Positions 5,392 to 11,592 of a stretch of 11,592 nucleotides of DNA are shown here, piece by piece. This DNA is from CAIXDB01 sp038327915 (GTDB taxonomy: Bacteria > Patescibacteriota > Minisyncoccia > Phycocordibacterales > DATDWN01): NCBI GenBank assembly GCA_038327915.1, contig JBBQLO010000023.1, forward strand, positions 1 through 11,592. Reading direction: 5' to 3'. Each line of letters starts with the position of its first letter. Within the stretch, counting starts at the first letter, position 1. Position numbers and translations under genes: made by a program. Below the pieces are notes generated by a model. It had not been told where the DNA came from and did not search any database. It saw nothing but the letters and a program-made list of their open reading frames with translations.

Positions 5392-6693
5392 TTAGCGTAA
5401 CAAAGCACCGAGACTGTCGTTCGCCACACTCAATGACTCACTGATTCGCATGCGTCCAGAAGTGATTCCGTTTATCATATCACGAAAAATGTTTGTAGTT
5501 GCAGAAGGATTGGGGTCTATCCACGCATGCGACAAAATTGCAGAATTATAAAACACAGCACGAAAAGCATCTGAAGGAAGATTTGAAAGGAGATTTCGAC
5601 GCACCGGAGGAAGATTGGTTATCTTTCCGACAGCATCCACAGCACTGGATTCCGTCAAGGCGTTTATAGCTAGAAAAGCCGAGGAAATTGACTTCGACTG
5701 TTTGACAATAGACAGTGCATACATATGGGCAAAATCAATCTTTTTTGGTGTCTTCCGGATCTGCGGTACATATGTCACATCAAAATTAAGATTGGGGTTT
5801 TTCTGTTGAATAGAAAGAAGTTCACTTGCAAATCCAACATATGTGGCAAGATTGCCAGAAAGAAAGAAGTTGAGTGAAAGAGGAAGGGCTCGATTCCACG
5901 TATACGTCTGTGCTGTAGGGTTTGAAAATTGAGTATAGAAATTGAGAGCAGCACTTCCGGGAGTAATCGGGTAATCGAACTGCGCAACGAGAACAGAAGT
6001 AAGGCCGTTGGAAGTTTGTGCAATAATAGGCGTGCCAGCCTGCAAAAGCAACAAGGAAACTATTTCCTTGGCATTGGTTACATTATCCCACTCTCCAAAA
6101 GCCAGAGCACTTTGGGTAATATTTGCTGAAGCATCGCGACGAGTAATAGCATCAATAAGACTAGTCGTGGTACCAGTAACATAAAATTGATCCCAAAATT
6201 TTGGTGGTTCGGCAATGAGATTGTTGGTAAACAAATCACGATTCCAATACATGACAAGAGGGTCAATCATAAAAGGAAGAGCTACCACGCCATCTGGATA
6301 CAGAAATATTTCTCCTCCCTCTATAAAAGTATCTTTAAAAGTCCGTTGACTTATATTGGCATATGGAATAGTAAAAAGCTTGCTTTTGTTTTTATAAATG
6401 GAATCTTCACGAAGAAGTACAATGTCTGGACCCGTACCTTCAGCAAGAGCATTTACAAAACTTGCATCAAAGGTAGTCGGATCTTTCTGAAAATAACTAA
6501 GTATCAGTGTTTTGCTTTTAGCGATAGACGAAGCTCGTAAAGCTTCTTGGAATACAGCATCTGACACTGTTCCCCATACAGTTACATGTGCCACACTGGC
6601 ACCAGAATTAGCTTTTGAGAGAGCAAAAACACCAAGACCGACGACAATACAGACTGCAAATACCGCTGTGAGAATAGTTTTAAAATTAGACAT
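5392..6693 (-). CDS. Membrane-anchored family 1 extracellular solute-binding protein
   Basis: The 433-residue protein has an uncleaved or signal-anchor helix (about 5-26) and no lipobox Cys. A two-lobed periplasmic-binding fold of the MalE/UgpB type follows. Supporting segments are VTVWGTVSDAVFQEAL (first strand and helix), EGTGPDIVLLREDS, the hinge-region YPDGVVALPFMIDPLVMYWN followed by RDLF (compare the VEALSLIYNKDLL region of maltose-type binding proteins), GFGEW-like AFGEWDN, and a helical C-terminal part with SSAFLAINALT. Such proteins capture sugars or related solutes for an ABC importer, but no permease or ATPase gene is nearby. Instead it sits 19 bp after a methyltransferase and 22 bp before the pilin array. 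The ligand cannot be predicted from sequence. An adhesin-like or sensory role linked to the pili is a possible alternative. Confidence 0.78.
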   Translation of the reverse strand: MSNFKTILTAVFAVCIVVGLGVFALSKANSGASVAHVTVWGTVSDAVFQEALRASSIAKSKTLILSYFQKDPTTFDASFVNALAEGTGPDIVLLREDSIYKNKSKLFTIPYANISQRTFKDTFIEGGEIFLYPDGVVALPFMIDPLVMYWNRDLFTNNLIAEPPKFWDQFYVTGTTTSLIDAITRRDASANITQSALAFGEWDNVTNAKEIVSLLLLQAGTPIIAQTSNGLTSVLVAQFDYPITPGSAALNFYTQFSNPTAQTYTWNRALPLSLNFFLSGNLATYVGFASELLSIQQKNPNLNFDVTYVPQIRKTPKKIDFAHMYALSIVKQSKSISSAFLAINALTESSAVDAVGKITNLPPVRRNLLSNLPSDAFRAVFYNSAILSHAWIDPNPSATTNIFRDMINGITSGRMRISESLSVANDSLGALLR

Positions 6694-6712
6694 ACTGTTG
6701 CTATAATTGGAG

Positions 6713-7240
6713 CTAAAGTTTCTTCATAATGATACCATAATGATGACTTCCTGCTGTAATTTCATGGTCAAGAGAAAAACCTTCTTTTTCAAAAAGCACG
6801 AGAGCGGCATCTTTTTTAACAACGTGATGAGGTGCGGGTCCTATACCTCCAAAAGAATCGGTCCAATCAACCACAAGTACGTGTGAGCCCGGCTTTAATA
6901 TGCGTTTGACTTCTCTTATTGCGTTCACTTTGTCTTCGACCTGAAAAAGCACATTGCAAAACAGCACGAGGTCAACTGAGCCTTCTTTCATGTGCGTACC
7001 GCCAACTTTTTCGATATCACCCCAAATTACTTCAACATTGTAGAGACCTTCACGAGTTGCAGTGTTTTTGAGTTTCGTGAGCATGTCTTTATGGACATCT
7101 ATTGCATACACACGACCAGTGGAAATAAGTGCCCGCGCAGCTGCAAGCGTATAGAATCCAGAACCCGCTCCCATGTCTGCAATTTCTTGCCCAACTTGAA
7201 TGCCACATTGCTCAATATTTTTTACCGGATCGGAGAACAT
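6713..7240 (-). CDS. Class I SAM-dependent methyltransferase (UbiE-like)
   Basis: The 175-residue protein is a compact Rossmann methyltransferase without a separate substrate domain. Motif I is IADMGAGSGFYTLAAA (20-35), the SAM-binding glycine loop. VYAIDVHKDML (44-54) gives the acidic residue D48 that holds the ribose, VEVIWGDIEK (69-78) is the adenine-side motif, and VDLVLFCNVLFQV (89-101) is motif IV. The RILKPGSHVLVVDW segment (113-126) is typical of the UbiE/COQ5 group (COG2226). The substrate is unknown; FGGIGPAPHHVV and the final SHHYGIIMKK may shape it. The ATG is preceded by a TATACT hexamer ending 6 nt away, so a leaderless transcript may start here. It is 98 bp from gyrA and 19 bp from the solute-binding protein. 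Confidence 0.85.
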   Translation of the reverse strand: MFSDPVKNIEQCGIQVGQEIADMGAGSGFYTLAAARALISTGRVYAIDVHKDMLTKLKNTATREGLYNVEVIWGDIEKVGGTHMKEGSVDLVLFCNVLFQVEDKVNAIREVKRILKPGSHVLVVDWTDSFGGIGPAPHHVVKKDAALVLFEKEGFSLDHEITAGSHHYGIIMKKL

Positions 7241-7246
7241 GAATAC

Positions 7247-7252
7247 AGTATA
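7247..7252 (-). promoter_or_regulatory. Candidate -10 element of a leaderless promoter
   Basis: TATACT on the minus strand is followed by six bases and then the ATG of the methyltransferase, placing the predicted first transcribed base on the start codon. No convincing -35 hexamer is visible. This is the only separation between gyrA and the genes downstream of it. Confidence 0.4.
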
Positions 7253-7338
7253 GTATGAAAAAGTTTTTTACGCTTGGAAGTTATAAACACATTTCATCTA
7301 GACATTTAATTTTTTAATCTATTCTTAAATATCACTAT

Positions 7339-9807
7339 TTATAAACAAATGAGAGAGGCGATCGAATCCCCTTCACGAAGTTTCATGACGCGGACACCTT
7401 GGGTCTGACGACCGAGAACTGGAATTTCTTTTACATCGACACGGATAACTTGAGATTTTTTGGAAATGGCGACAACTTCAGCCTCTTCTGTTTCAAAAAC
7501 TTTGGCTGAAATAAGCTTGCCTGTTTTAGGAGTGACATTGGCAGTTTTAATGCCCGAACCACCACGATTTTGGATTTTGTATTCATCAATGTCGGTTCGT
7601 TTACCGTAGCCGTTTTCTGAAATGACCATGAGCGTCGCACTGTTCCACGTATTCAATACGGTCTCAGCAGAAATAACCACATCGCCTTTTCCGAGTTTAA
7701 CCCCACGAACTCCCATAGCTGTTCGCCCCATTTCGCGTATATCTGTTTCTTTAAAATGTATAGACTGACCTTTTTCCGTCACTACGATAGTCGTATCTTT
7801 TTTACCAACGAAATTTGCAGAAATAAGAGCATCTCCTGGGTCTAGTTTAATAGCGATAATACCAGAAATGCGTACGTCTTGAAAACTCTCACCAGCCACT
7901 TTTTTAGCAACACCCATTTTAGTCACCATCATTACAGCGACATCCGTACCTTTCACCGACTTTGGCATAGGTAGAATGGAACTTATTTTCTCGCCTTCAG
8001 AGAGTGGTAAAAAATTCATAACAGACTTGCCACGAGTAGCTCTGCGACCTTCAGGAATATCATACATTTTAGTTTGGTAAACCTTTCCCTTGTCGGTAAA
8101 AAATAGAAGATCGGAGTGTGTCGAAGCAATAAGAAGTGTCGTCACGAAATCTTCTTCTTTAGTATCGAGATCCACCACACCCACTCCCCCACGTTTTTGC
8201 TTACGAAATTCATCTGGATGTGTACGTTTAATGTAACCCCCCGCAGTCAGTACCAAAGCATTTTCCTCATCGGGAATTAAATCTTCCACTGAAAGAACTT
8301 GAACCCCACCTTTGACTATTTTTGTACGACGCTCATCACCGTATTTTTCTTTGATTTCATTACATTCGTCCTTAATAATGCCGAGCATTTTTTTGATACT
8401 TCCCAAAATAGATTTGAGAGACTCGATGAGTTCCTGAACGGACTTTAATTCATCTTCAATTTTCTTACGCTCCAAACCTGCGAGTTGAGCCAAACGCATC
8501 GCTAAAATAGCCGAAGCCTGAATAGTCGAGAATTTGAATTCAGACATCAGTTTTTTATGTGCTTCTGTCTGGTCTTTTGATCCTCGAATAAGTTTGATAA
8601 TAGCATCGATATGATCGAGTGCTTTTTTCAAACCAAGTAAAATATGCTCACGCTCAAGAGCCTTGCGTAAATCAAATTCTGTACGCCTTTTAATAATTTC
8701 TTTACGATGTGCAACAAATTCTTCCAAAATTCCCTTGAGAGACAGGGTCTGTGGCACTCCTTTAACCAAGGCAACCATATTATAATGAAATGGATCTTCG
8801 AGTTGAGTATGTTTGTAAATATAATTTAAAATATTTTGTGGATGACCTCCACCTTTGAGTTCGACAACAATTCTTATGTCTTTTGCCGATTCATCCCGGA
8901 GACCTTTGACACCTTCAAGTTTTTTTTCTCGGACAAGGTCGGCAATTTTCATAATTAGATCGGCTTTGTTGACACGAAATGGTAGAGACGTAATGACAAT
9001 CTGATTCTGTCCCGCCTTAGTTTCAACAATTTCCGCAACACCACGCACTACAACACCCCCACGTCCTGTAGTATAGGCATGATTCATATCTTTACTACCA
9101 AAAGCAACTGCTCCTAATGGAAAGTCAGGACCTTTAACAAACTGAAGTAAATCTTCAGTGGTTGCATCAGGATTCTCGACGAGATGAACGACTGCATCCA
9201 TGACCTCGTTTAAATTGTGAGGTGGAATATTAGTAGCCATGCCAACTGCAATACCAAGCGTACCATTCAGAAGTAATGTGGGTACTGTTGTCGGCAAAAC
9301 TTTTGGTTCTTTTTTAGTTCCATCATAATTTGGTACGAAATCCACAGTTTCTTTTTCGATGTCACGCAAAAGCTCTGAAGAAAGCTTTGACATTTTTGCT
9401 TCGGTATATCGATAGGCAGCAGCATTATCTCCATCTATCGAACCAAAGTTTCCCTGTCCGACTACTAGTGGATATCGAGTGGCAAATGTTTGTGCCAATT
9501 TAACCATTGCTTCATACACCGAAGCATCGCCATGAGGGTGATAACTACCCAAAACCTCTCCAACTACCGTCGCAGACTTTCGAGTCTTGGCTCCGAAACC
9601 TAGGCCAATTTCATTCATAGCATACAATATGCGACGATGCACAGGCTTTAGACCATCACGGACGTCTGGCAGTGCGCGGTCGGTAATAACAGACATGGCA
9701 TAGTCGATAAAAGACTCTTTCATTTCCGTCGTAATTTCTCGGGAAACTACATTGATCCTTTCCGACACATTTGGAAACACGGGTTCGACTGTATCTTTTT
9801 TTGCCAT
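7339..9807 (-). CDS. gyrA: DNA gyrase subunit A
   Basis: This is a full-length 822-residue GyrA, which with GyrB introduces negative supercoils into DNA using ATP. The N-terminal breakage-reunion domain spans about 25-490, with catalytic Y134 in AAAYRYTEAKMSK, the HPHGD motif (90-94) and the RALPDVRDGLKPVHRRILY signature (44-62). A coiled-coil arm lies at about 360-480. The C-terminal beta-pinwheel (about 500-822) begins with the GyrA-box QKRGGVG (537-543); the usual form is QRRGGKG, so one Lys is replaced by Val. A weaker repeat, QNRGGSG, lies at 746-752. The box favours gyrase over topoisomerase IV. The residue equivalent to E. coli Ser83 is Ala95 and that for Asp87 is Glu99. gyrB is not in the window. 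The ATG at 9807 follows the small membrane protein gene by 26 bp and has no Shine-Dalgarno. Confidence 0.97.
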   Translation of the reverse strand: MAKKDTVEPVFPNVSERINVVSREITTEMKESFIDYAMSVITDRALPDVRDGLKPVHRRILYAMNEIGLGFGAKTRKSATVVGEVLGSYHPHGDASVYEAMVKLAQTFATRYPLVVGQGNFGSIDGDNAAAYRYTEAKMSKLSSELLRDIEKETVDFVPNYDGTKKEPKVLPTTVPTLLLNGTLGIAVGMATNIPPHNLNEVMDAVVHLVENPDATTEDLLQFVKGPDFPLGAVAFGSKDMNHAYTTGRGGVVVRGVAEIVETKAGQNQIVITSLPFRVNKADLIMKIADLVREKKLEGVKGLRDESAKDIRIVVELKGGGHPQNILNYIYKHTQLEDPFHYNMVALVKGVPQTLSLKGILEEFVAHRKEIIKRRTEFDLRKALEREHILLGLKKALDHIDAIIKLIRGSKDQTEAHKKLMSEFKFSTIQASAILAMRLAQLAGLERKKIEDELKSVQELIESLKSILGSIKKMLGIIKDECNEIKEKYGDERRTKIVKGGVQVLSVEDLIPDEENALVLTAGGYIKRTHPDEFRKQKRGGVGVVDLDTKEEDFVTTLLIASTHSDLLFFTDKGKVYQTKMYDIPEGRRATRGKSVMNFLPLSEGEKISSILPMPKSVKGTDVAVMMVTKMGVAKKVAGESFQDVRISGIIAIKLDPGDALISANFVGKKDTTIVVTEKGQSIHFKETDIREMGRTAMGVRGVKLGKGDVVISAETVLNTWNSATLMVISENGYGKRTDIDEYKIQNRGGSGIKTANVTPKTGKLISAKVFETEEAEVVAISKKSQVIRVDVKEIPVLGRQTQGVRVMKLREGDSIASLICL

Positions 9808-9833
9808 AATTATACCAATACTAGCATAGCTCT

Positions 9834-10193
9834 TTAATTTTGAGAACCGAAAGACGAAGCGGGTGATGAACTAGCTTCAGAAAACTTTACTCCAGAAGTT
9901 TTCGTGGCATACGTTGAAGTACTTATTACAGAAGAAATAGTATCTTTTATTGCTCCGATCTGGTCTCCAATCGCCGAAAATCCGGTTAAAAGAGTACTGC
10001 CCATAGCAGAAGTTGGCGAAGGCAAAGACGATGCAGCTTTATGTTCTTGGTTCTGTCCGTCGATCCATGTAGGATAAATAATAGTCAGCCATATCGACAA
10101 AATACAAGCCGTTACGGCTAATGAGAAAAAAAACGCAGTCCGTCTACGTTTATTTTCTGACTCCTGCCGCAATTTTTCTAGAAAACCAAACAT
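9834..10193 (-). CDS. Small single-helix membrane protein of unknown function
   Basis: I do not recognise a named family for this 119-residue protein. A short cytoplasmic basic N-terminus (MFGFLEKLRQESENKRRR) precedes one membrane helix at about 20-41. The rest is a mostly disordered Ser/Thr/Ala-rich segment with a possible amphipathic stretch, FSAIGDQIGAIKDTISSVI (about 72-90), and ends SSSPASSFGSQN. The positive-inside rule puts the Ser-rich part outside the cell. It is packed between the MBL-fold gene (25 bp) and gyrA (26 bp), so all three are probably co-transcribed. The start has no ribosome site. Confidence 0.7.
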   Translation of the reverse strand: MFGFLEKLRQESENKRRRTAFFFSLAVTACILSIWLTIIYPTWIDGQNQEHKAASSLPSPTSAMGSTLLTGFSAIGDQIGAIKDTISSVISTSTYATKTSGVKFSEASSSPASSFGSQN

Positions 10194-10218
10194 ATAAATA
10201 TGTGAATTTTACTGTAAA

Positions 10219-10899
10219 TTAGATTGCTTCAAGTACCACCACCTCGCCTTCTTTTCCATCTAAGTCTTTTCTCTTAAGAGTCAATTTATCTACCGACTTT
10301 ACATTTTCAGCACCTGCCGATTTAAGAAAAATTTTAAGTGCATTTTTGTCTCCCACTTCCCCGCCACCAGATATAGAAAAATGTGTGGGTATAATAATTT
10401 TTGGTCCAAATTTCACTGCCATTTTATGTGCCACCGCTGCATCAAGCGTACCATCTTCCGCACCTCCTATAGGCACAAACATAATATCTACTCCATCAAT
10501 CCCTTCTTTGGCTTGGTCAGTTAATTCTACGTCAGAAAGTGCACCGAGAAAGCAAAGTGTCATTCCTTCAAGGGAAACTGTATAAATGGTGTTTATTCTT
10601 TCGTCCACTCCCTTTGCGACTCCATTGAGAAGAGTATACTTAGATTTTGAAAGAAATCCTTTTATGAATACTCCCCCCACTTCATATTCACCAGGGCCAG
10701 TAATGACAAAAGATTCTTTTTCTCCTCGCGAAGTTACTTCCTTACCGTTATGTTCGAGACTGTTAAGAGAAATAAGTGTGATGTCGGAACCAAAACGCGT
10801 GCCTTTCAGTTTTGAATCTTTAGAAATAGGATTAACAGCGATAGTCGTATCGCCAAACGAAACTTTAAAAAAATCGACGCCGTGGTGTGTGATGATCAT
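10219..10899 (-). CDS. Metallo-beta-lactamase-fold protein with degenerate metal site
   Basis: The 226-residue protein has the fold of the COG2220/UlaG-like branch of MBL proteins. Its first strands read HHGVDFFKVSFGDTTIAVNP, and GPGEYEVGGVFIKG (68-81) is typical of this branch. The HxHxDH metal motif is expected at 45-50, but the sequence reads LNSLEH, keeping only H50. The next conserved HLGD reads FLGA (117-120). H173 in PTHFSI is retained. With most ligands gone, hydrolase activity is doubtful, and the protein may have a structural or binding role. The fold is otherwise intact, with no stops or gaps, so selection on it seems likely. The ATG at 10899 lies 8 nt after a GATAAT hexamer. It is the first gene of the run leading into gyrA. 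Confidence 0.8.
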   Translation of the reverse strand: MIITHHGVDFFKVSFGDTTIAVNPISKDSKLKGTRFGSDITLISLNSLEHNGKEVTSRGEKESFVITGPGEYEVGGVFIKGFLSKSKYTLLNGVAKGVDERINTIYTVSLEGMTLCFLGALSDVELTDQAKEGIDGVDIMFVPIGGAEDGTLDAAVAHKMAVKFGPKIIIPTHFSISGGGEVGDKNALKIFLKSAGAENVKSVDKLTLKRKDLDGKEGEVVVLEAI

Positions 10900-10907
10900 G
10901 TGTGTGA

Positions 10908-10913
10908 ATTATC
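10908..10913 (-). promoter_or_regulatory. Candidate -10 element before the MBL-fold gene
   Basis: GATAAT on the minus strand, preceded by TTTT, ends 8 nt before the ATG. Transcription would start on or next to the start codon. No clear -35 is visible. The element lies between the gene and the 122-bp inverted repeat. Confidence 0.4.
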
Positions 10914-10931
10914 AAAACTTTTGTCTCATCA

Positions 10932-11053
10932 CACCTTTTTACAGACCCGCATAAATCTCCGGTGAGATTTTGCTTTGCTCGTCGCTCAAGAAAATTATAA
11001 ACGGGTTACCGTTGTAATTTTCTAAGCTCCTGTGCAATGTCTGTAAAAAGGTG
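10932..11053. repeat. 122-bp inverted-repeat element with two internal hairpins
   Basis: CACCTTTTTACAGAC (10932-10946) and its exact complement GTCTGTAAAAAGGTG (11039-11053) form a perfect 15-bp inverted repeat. Just inside, GCA (10949-10951) pairs with TGC (11033-11035). Between them are AAATCTC/GAGATTT (10953-10959 with 10964-10970, 4-nt loop) and a longer hairpin (10991-11004 with 11009-11021, one bulge, GTTA loop). The whole can fold as a multi-branched structure on either strand. It holds no reading frame of note and no clear target-site duplication. It may be a MITE-like or REP-like repeat or a structured RNA. Confidence 0.65.
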
Positions 11054-11102
11054 CGACTTCGACAAAGTTCCTTATTTTTGTAGTGTAGCAAATTTTTCAA
11101 AC

Positions 11103-11142
11103 AAAAGAAAAGGACGAATCATGCATAATGCATAACTCGCCC
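11103..11142 (-). terminator. Rho-independent terminator for the Trp-rich membrane protein gene
   Basis: On the minus strand a 13-bp stem (11142-11130 with 11124-11112), with a 5-nt loop ATTAT, is followed by TTTTCTTTT. Three of the 13 pairs are G-U, pairs that exist only in minus-strand RNA; in plus-strand RNA they would be A-C mismatches. That asymmetry shows the direction of use. The stem begins 16 nt after the stop of the gene at 11159. Confidence 0.82.
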
Positions 11143-11158
11143 CATAAACTTACCGACA

Positions 11159-11470
11159 TTAAAATTTTCTTACCTCATCGACAGAGTTCTTCCACATCCA
11201 GTATGTGGAGAACCAAATTGCTATAAGTTTTACTACTGTTTGGATTGCGTCCATGTGGTACCACGCCCACCCGAGCGTGTCCAAATGGCTTTCATACCCA
11301 AAAAAGTAGAAAAGGAAATAAAAAATCAAATCTACTCCTCCAAAAAGAGCCCAACACCCACACCAAATGGGCATATCTAAGCACCATCCTGGGAACGGCA
11401 TGATCATCAAACGCGTCAAAACAACCGCACCCAGTACAAACAGTAAAGCTTTAATGTTGAAAATTCTCAT
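11159..11470 (-). CDS. Small Trp-rich three-helix membrane protein
   Basis: I do not recognise this 103-residue protein. It has three hydrophobic segments (about 5-24, 34-58, 75-95) and is rich in Trp, Tyr and Phe, with LGWAWYHMDAIQTVVKL between helices two and three and WFSTYWMW in the third. Two Cys in WCGCW (36-40) are close enough to pair. The ATG at 11470 is chosen because longer in-frame starts (11509 or 11587) would overlap the opposite-strand transposase start. A terminator matched to this strand follows the stop closely, which argues that the gene is real. The 29-bp gap to the divergent transposase start leaves little room for a promoter. Confidence 0.6.
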   Translation of the reverse strand: MRIFNIKALLFVLGAVVLTRLMIMPFPGWCLDMPIWCGCWALFGGVDLIFYFLFYFFGYESHLDTLGWAWYHMDAIQTVVKLIAIWFSTYWMWKNSVDEVRKF

Positions 11471-11485
11471 TTGAAGTGCAACTCG

Positions 11486-11491
11486 TATAAT
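11486..11491 (+). promoter_or_regulatory. Perfect TATAAT -10 element before the IS30-like gene
   Basis: TATAAT ends 8 nt before the ATG at 11500, so the transcript would have almost no leader. No matching -35 is seen at normal spacing; TTGAAG at 11471 is only 9 bp away. No Shine-Dalgarno is present. Confidence 0.4.
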
Positions 11492-11499
11492 TGATATAT

Positions 11500-11592
11500 A
11501 TGAGAACATACACGCATTTGAATCTGTATCTGCGCGATCGAATCGAATCACTTTTAGATAAAGGAGTGGAACAACAAGAGATTGCAAAGATT
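11500..11592 (+). CDS. IS30-family-like transposase, N-terminal 31 codons (cut by window end)
   Basis: The frame from ATG 11500 stays open to the window edge and reads MRTYTHLNLYLRDRIESLLD then KGVEQQEIAKI. This matches the start of the helix-turn-helix that opens IS30-type transposases (HLTLxERxxI...G.S...IA..L; in E. coli IS30, HLTLSEREEIRAGL). IS30 enzymes are DDE transposases that recognise their own terminal inverted repeats. Only the DNA-binding start is visible, so catalytic residues and integrity cannot be judged. In this family the left inverted repeat usually lies within about 100 bp of the start, which here would fall inside the divergent Trp-rich gene. Another helix-turn-helix protein is the alternative. 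Confidence 0.6.
   Translation, partial: MRTYTHLNLYLRDRIESLLDKGVEQQEIAKI

Noticed and set aside
6187..6540. 117-codon plus-strand frame opposite the solute-binding protein gene
   Set aside because: It is antisense to a well-supported gene, with no domain, ribosome site or independent signal; it is a shadow frame.
10586..10954. 122-codon plus-strand frame opposite the MBL-fold gene
   Set aside because: It is a mirror of the conserved minus-strand gene, Pro/Ser-rich, with no family resemblance.
10932..11053. Integron attC site
   Set aside because: The size fits, but the GTTRRRY/RYYYAAC core sites are absent from the outer arms and no integrase or cassette array is present.
11159..11587. 142-residue version of the Trp-rich protein starting at 11587
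   Set aside because: Its first 39 codons run antisense to the IS30-like coding start, and an ATG at 11470 directly precedes the first membrane helix.
1..11592. tRNA, rRNA or CRISPR arrays
   Set aside because: No T-loop/anticodon pattern, rRNA signature or regularly spaced direct repeats were seen on either strand.

Overview
The window looks like a fragment of a Patescibacteria (Candidate Phyla Radiation) genome, most likely from the Parcubacteria side. The basis is family recognition rather than a search: the VirB2-like small pilins, the GVMQI-type transglycosylase, the MBL-fold protein with a GPGEYEV motif and the FSDP...GAGSGFYT methyltransferase all resemble proteins I associate with that group. 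UGA is used as a stop (the first gene ends in TGA), so the UGA=Gly code of Gracilibacteria and SR1 does not apply. Most starts on the minus strand lack a Shine-Dalgarno sequence.

Layout. At the left, two plus-strand genes overlap by one base: an SPFH/band-7 membrane protein (196-1491) and a membrane-anchored lytic transglycosylase-like protein (1491-2591). They end at a strong hairpin terminator (2595-2640). Facing them is a long minus-strand block, read right to left: a degenerate metallo-beta-lactamase-fold protein, a small one-helix membrane protein, gyrA, a class I methyltransferase, a membrane-anchored family 1 solute-binding protein, and six consecutive two-helix VirB2/TrbC-like pilin paralogues (named pilins A to F here, in transcription order). 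Most gaps are 7-26 bp, apart from about 100 bp after gyrA and 162 bp before pilin E, where a good promoter is visible.

At the right, a 122-bp inverted-repeat element (10932-11053) fills a gene-poor stretch. It is followed by a small Trp-rich membrane protein with a clear minus-strand terminator, and by the first 31 codons of an IS30-like transposase cut off by the window end.

How the genes may work together (inference). A VirB1-like peptidoglycan-cutting enzyme, an SPFH scaffold and six VirB2-like pilins next to an orphan solute-binding protein look like part of a cell-envelope appendage or secretion/uptake apparatus. No VirB4, VirB6 or VirB11 homologue and no ABC permease or ATPase lies in the window. 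The most unusual points are the six-fold pilin array, a G6 tract that appears to cut off a Cys-paired tail on pilin D, the loss of metal ligands in the MBL protein, and the 122-bp structured repeat.
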